Below are positions 60,869 to 64,000 of a stretch of 64,000 bases of DNA, piece by piece. The position numbers and the translations under genes were made by a program. Every line of letters starts with the position of its first letter. Position 1 is the first letter of the stretch. The notes beneath the pieces are model-generated. The model saw only the letters and a list, made by a program, of their open reading frames with translations. It did no database searches and was not told the origin of the DNA. Source of the DNA: VXNF01 sp964291305 (GTDB lineage: Bacteria; Actinomycetota; Acidimicrobiia; Acidimicrobiales; CATQHL01); contig OZ219783.1 in NCBI GenBank assembly GCA_964291305.2, positions 310,001 to 374,000 of the forward strand, written 5' to 3'.

Positions 60869-62503
60869 ATGGCAACCTTCACACTCGACACCGGCGAAAT
60901 CACAGCTGCGATCCGTCGGAACCTGGAAGGCTTCTCCCCCGAGATTAGCCAGACCCAGGTTGGCCGAATCGTCGAGGTGGGTGATGGCATCGCCCGCATC
61001 AGCGGTCTACCCGGCGCCGCGGTCAACGAGATGCTCTCCTTCGAGGGCGGGACCGTTGGGTTAGCGCTGAATCTGGACGAAGACACCGTAGGCGCGGTGG
61101 TGCTCGGTGAGGTAGACGACATCGAAGAGGGTCAGGCCGTGCGAGCTACTGGCGATATTCTCTCGGTCCCCGTCGGTGATGCGCTCCTGGGTCGGGTGGT
61201 TAACGCCCTCGGCGAGCCGCTGGACGGCAAGGGCTCCATTGGGGCCTCGGAAACCCGCCGCATGGAAGTCCAGGCTCCCGGTATTACCGGCCGTAAGCCT
61301 GTGCACGAGCCCATGCAAACCGGGATCAAAGCAATCGACTCGCTGATTCCTATCGGCCGCGGTCAGCGGGAACTCATTATCGGCGACCGCAAAACTGGTA
61401 AGACCACGATCGCGGTTGACACCATCTTGAACCAGCGCGGCCAAGATGTGCGCTGCATATACGTGGCTATTGGCCAGAAAGCCTCCACTGTGGCCCAGAC
61501 CGTGGCTACCTTCGCTGAGCACGGTGCGCTGGACTACACGGTGGTGGTGGTTGCTCCCGCTTCGGACCCGGCTCCGTTCAAGTATCTAGCGCCCTATGCC
61601 GGCTGTGCCCTAGGCCAGCATTGGATGGACAACGGCGGCCACGCCCTCGTTGTCTATGACGACCTCTCTAAGCAGGCGGAGGCATACCGACAGATGTCGC
61701 TGCTGCTGCGGCGCCCTCCGGGCCGTGAGGCCTACCCGGGCGATGTCTTCTACCTGCATAGCCGCTTGCTGGAGCGGGCCGCCAAGCTAAGCGACGACCG
61801 AGGCGCGGGGTCGCTTACAGCGCTGCCAATAATCGAGACCAAGGCCGGCGATGTCTCGGCGTACATCCCCACCAACGTCATCTCTATTACCGACGGCCAG
61901 ATATACCTCCAGGATGATCTGTTTAAGTCGGGTATCCGCCCGGCGGTGGATGTGGGCATCTCGGTCTCCCGGGTGGGTTCGGCGGCACAGATTAAGGCCA
62001 TGAAGACCGCCGTGGGCACCTTGAAGGCTGACTTGCAGCAGTTCCGCGAGCTAGAAGCCTTTGCCGCCTTCGGTTCCGACCTTGACGCCGTGTCGAAGGC
62101 CCAACTGGAGCGTGGCTATCGGCTGACCGAACTGCTAAAGCAGGGAATCAACAGTCCCATGCCCGTGGAAGAGCAAGTCATCTCCATATTTGCTGGCACC
62201 AGCGGCCGCCTTGACTCCATTGATATCGAGGATGTGCCGCGCTTTGAGTCCGAGTTGCTGGAGTTCGCCCGCAGCAAGCACGCTGACCTGCTGCGGACCA
62301 TAATCGATACGGGTGCTGCTGACCCGGCTGCCGTCGAAGCCGTGGTGACATCGTTTGCCGAGCAGTTCCAGCCCAGCGTTGCTGAACACGGGTCGGAGCC
62401 AGAAGCTGCCGAGCAGGCCGACGCTTCCAGCAGCATGGTTGACTCAGATCGAACGCTGCCCGAGGAGGAGATAGACCGTCCCGAACTCGAAGAATCCTCC
62501 TAG
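60869..62503 (+). CDS. atpA: ATP synthase subunit alpha
   Basis: 544 residues from ATG 60869, preceded by TAGGAGA; the in-frame stretch before it lies in atpH. Walker A 'GDRKTGKTT' at 172-180, 'VVVAPASDPAPFKYLAPY', and 'SVSRVGSAAQIKAMK' with the arginine finger. The last ~45 residues are an acidic Ser/Glu tail beyond the usual C-terminus. Confidence 0.97.
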   Translation: MATFTLDTGEITAAIRRNLEGFSPEISQTQVGRIVEVGDGIARISGLPGAAVNEMLSFEGGTVGLALNLDEDTVGAVVLGEVDDIEEGQAVRATGDILSVPVGDALLGRVVNALGEPLDGKGSIGASETRRMEVQAPGITGRKPVHEPMQTGIKAIDSLIPIGRGQRELIIGDRKTGKTTIAVDTILNQRGQDVRCIYVAIGQKASTVAQTVATFAEHGALDYTVVVVAPASDPAPFKYLAPYAGCALGQHWMDNGGHALVVYDDLSKQAEAYRQMSLLLRRPPGREAYPGDVFYLHSRLLERAAKLSDDRGAGSLTALPIIETKAGDVSAYIPTNVISITDGQIYLQDDLFKSGIRPAVDVGISVSRVGSAAQIKAMKTAVGTLKADLQQFRELEAFAAFGSDLDAVSKAQLERGYRLTELLKQGINSPMPVEEQVISIFAGTSGRLDSIDIEDVPRFESELLEFARSKHADLLRTIIDTGAADPAAVEAVVTSFAEQFQPSVAEHGSEPEAAEQADASSSMVDSDRTLPEEEIDRPELEESS

Positions 62504-62515
62504 GAGGGTCGGGTA

Positions 62516-63415
62516 ATGCCGGGTGGCGAGGAGCGGATACTCCGGCGTCGGATCTCTTCGGTCCAGTCCACGAAGAAGATCACGAGGGCTATGGAGTTGA
62601 TCGCTGCTACGCGGGTCGTCAAGGCCCAACAGCGGGCTCACGCCGCTCGCCCCTATGCCAACCGCATCACGAGCGTCATCGAGGACCTAGCGGCCGCAGG
62701 CGCGGCTACTGAGCACGCCCTGTTGCGCCAGAGTGACGAAATCCGCCGGGTGGCCTACGTCGTGTTTACCTCAGATCGGGGCTTGGCCGGACCTTACAAC
62801 TCCTCTGTGATCAGGGCGGCTGAGCGAGAGATCATGGCTGGTACCCGCCAGGGACGGGATTACTCGCTCATTCTCATAGGGCGCAAAGCCAGAGACTACT
62901 TCAGGTTTCGTAACTACCAGATAGGCGCCTTCTTCGAAGGTATGAGCGATACGCCGCGTTACGCAGATGCTCGGACCCTTTCCCAAGAGGTCTCCGAGAG
63001 GTTCGTCTCTGGTGCTGTGGACCAGGTGATTTTGGTTTACATGGAGTTTTTCTCGCTGGGATCGCAGAAGGTGGCGGTGCGGCGCTTCCTGCCGCTGGCC
63101 ACCATTGAGGAGATCGCCCAACTAGGTGGCGGCAGTGCCGAGGCGCGGGCCTCCTTCGAGTTTGAGCCCTCTCCTTCGGGGGTGCTGGAGGTGCTGTTGC
63201 CCCGCTACGTGGAGAGCCGACTTTTCTCGGCTCTGCTGGACGCTGCCGCGTCCGAGCACGCCAACCGGCAACGGGCCATGAAAGCGGCTACCGATAACGC
63301 CGAGGAACTGATAGTGAAGCTGACCCGCATGATGAACCGTGCCCGCCAGGACGCCATTACGACTGAGATCATGGAGATCGTGGGCGGAGCCGAGGCCCTG
63401 CGCAGCGCTGGCTAG
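62516..63415 (+). CDS. atpG: ATP synthase subunit gamma
   Basis: 299 residues. N-terminal 'RILRRRISSVQSTKKITRAMELIAATRV', 'VVFTSDRGLAGPYNSSVIR' and C-terminal 'ASEHANRQRAMKAATDNAEELI' are diagnostic of the rotary shaft. AGGAGGG before the ATG. Confidence 0.96.
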   Translation: MPGGEERILRRRISSVQSTKKITRAMELIAATRVVKAQQRAHAARPYANRITSVIEDLAAAGAATEHALLRQSDEIRRVAYVVFTSDRGLAGPYNSSVIRAAEREIMAGTRQGRDYSLILIGRKARDYFRFRNYQIGAFFEGMSDTPRYADARTLSQEVSERFVSGAVDQVILVYMEFFSLGSQKVAVRRFLPLATIEEIAQLGGGSAEARASFEFEPSPSGVLEVLLPRYVESRLFSALLDAAASEHANRQRAMKAATDNAEELIVKLTRMMNRARQDAITTEIMEIVGGAEALRSAG

Positions 63416-63475
63416 GCGCCGCGCTGGAGTTGCCTACAGCCACCCGACTAGTTCGAAGGTGATGAGGAGAGAAAG

Positions 63476-64000
63476 ATGAGCGAATCCACCAAGCAAGGCA
63501 GGGTCGTGGCAATCGCCGGCCCAGTGATTGACGCCGAGTTCCCACCCGATGCCCTGCCAGAGATCAACACGGCGGTGTCATTCGACGTGACCATGGACGG
63601 TGAGACGGTAACGGTACTGGCCGAGGTTGCCCAGCAGATCGGTGAAGGCCGGGTTCGGGCCATTGCTTTGCGCCCTACCGATGGGCTGACCCGCGGCACC
63701 CCAGTACGCAACCTGGGTCGGGGTATCACCGTGCCGGTGGGTGACGTAACGCTGGGCCATGTCTGGAACGTGCTCGGCGACTGTCTCGACGTTGACCGCG
63801 ACACCCTGGATGTAGACGAAGAGTGGGAGATCCACCGTCCGGCACCACCGTTTGACGAACTAGAGCCTTCCACCCAAATGTTCGAGACTGGCATCAAGGT
63901 CATCGACTTGCTGACCCCCTACAAGCAGGGCGGCAAGATCGGCTTGTTCGGCGGCGCCGGTGTTGGCAAGACGGTGCTTATCACTGAGATGATCCGTCGA
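63476..64000 (+). CDS. atpD: ATP synthase subunit beta, cut by window end
   Basis: The first 175 codons are present; the frame is open to the right edge. ATG 63476, with AGGAGAG upstream, gives 'MSESTKQGRVVAIAGPVIDAEF'. 'TGIKVIDLLTPYKQGGKIGLFGGAGVGKTVLITEMI'-type sequence covers the P-loop (G159-T166). It is the catalytic subunit of F1; atpC is expected beyond the window. Confidence 0.97.
   Translation, partial: MSESTKQGRVVAIAGPVIDAEFPPDALPEINTAVSFDVTMDGETVTVLAEVAQQIGEGRVRAIALRPTDGLTRGTPVRNLGRGITVPVGDVTLGHVWNVLGDCLDVDRDTLDVDEEWEIHRPAPPFDELEPSTQMFETGIKVIDLLTPYKQGGKIGLFGGAGVGKTVLITEMIRR

Overview
This 64 kb, high-GC window reads as chromosome from an actinobacterium (Actinomycetota), most plausibly class Acidimicrobiia. 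The grounds are the short Adk without a LID domain, a GuaB3-type IMPDH paralog, a DUF3499-like protein, zinc-type S14 and L36, many GTG starts and TANNNT-type -10 boxes. The class-level placement is inference. No rRNA, tRNA, IS element, CRISPR array or replication origin was recognised.

Layout. 1-5.3 kb is an accessory stretch: a truncated creatininase-family gene, a secreted HNH nuclease with an Excalibur-like C-terminus, a DUF222/13E12-type HNH protein and a Fic protein. 5.4-7.5 kb holds a quinone oxidoreductase and, divergently, a membrane-anchored sulfite-oxidase-fold molybdoenzyme. 7.85-24.2 kb is the S10-spc-alpha ribosomal superoperon: rplC-rplD-rplW-rplB-rpsS-rplV-rpsC-rplP-rpmC-rpsQ, rplN-rplX-rplE-rpsN-rpsH-rplF-rplR-rpsE-rpmD-rplO-secY-adk, infA-rpmJ-rpsM-rpsK-rpsD-rpoA-rplQ-truA, rplM-rpsI. 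It begins at rplC, without rpsJ, and has no map gene. Transcription continues through glmM, a greatly enlarged glmS-like gene, acpS, nnr, alr, a NUDIX gene, an aromatic amino acid decarboxylase, guaB3 and guaA (24.2-36.6 kb), joining amino sugar, cell-wall precursor and purine supply to the translation block.

36.7-48.6 kb carries a frameshifted S1-domain gene divergent from pcrA, a small Rieske-like membrane protein, an FtsX-type ABC exporter pair, a 1-Cys peroxiredoxin, an SGNH hydrolase lipoprotein, and a repeat-rich segment with two LysM lipoproteins and duplicated gene 3' ends. 48.7-56.1 kb has a DUF3499-like gene, a PQQ-type beta-propeller, two adjacent fold-type II PLP enzymes of unknown reaction, a DM13 protein preceded by a short peptide ORF, and an amidohydrolase. 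56.2-64 kb carries glyA and the F-type ATP synthase operon (atpZ, atpI-like, atpB, E, F, H, A, G, and the first 175 codons of atpD).

The most notable items are a probable CTG start for infA, a 1076-residue GlmS-like protein, a one-base frame break in the S1-domain gene, tandem 71-bp repeats built from a gene's 3' end, a 15-residue leader peptide whose start region copies that of the next gene, an ATP synthase b subunit with a secreted N-terminal domain, and a recurrent leaderless-start signature (TANNNT 6-8 nt before ATG/GTG). All calls come from reading the sequence; no database search was run.
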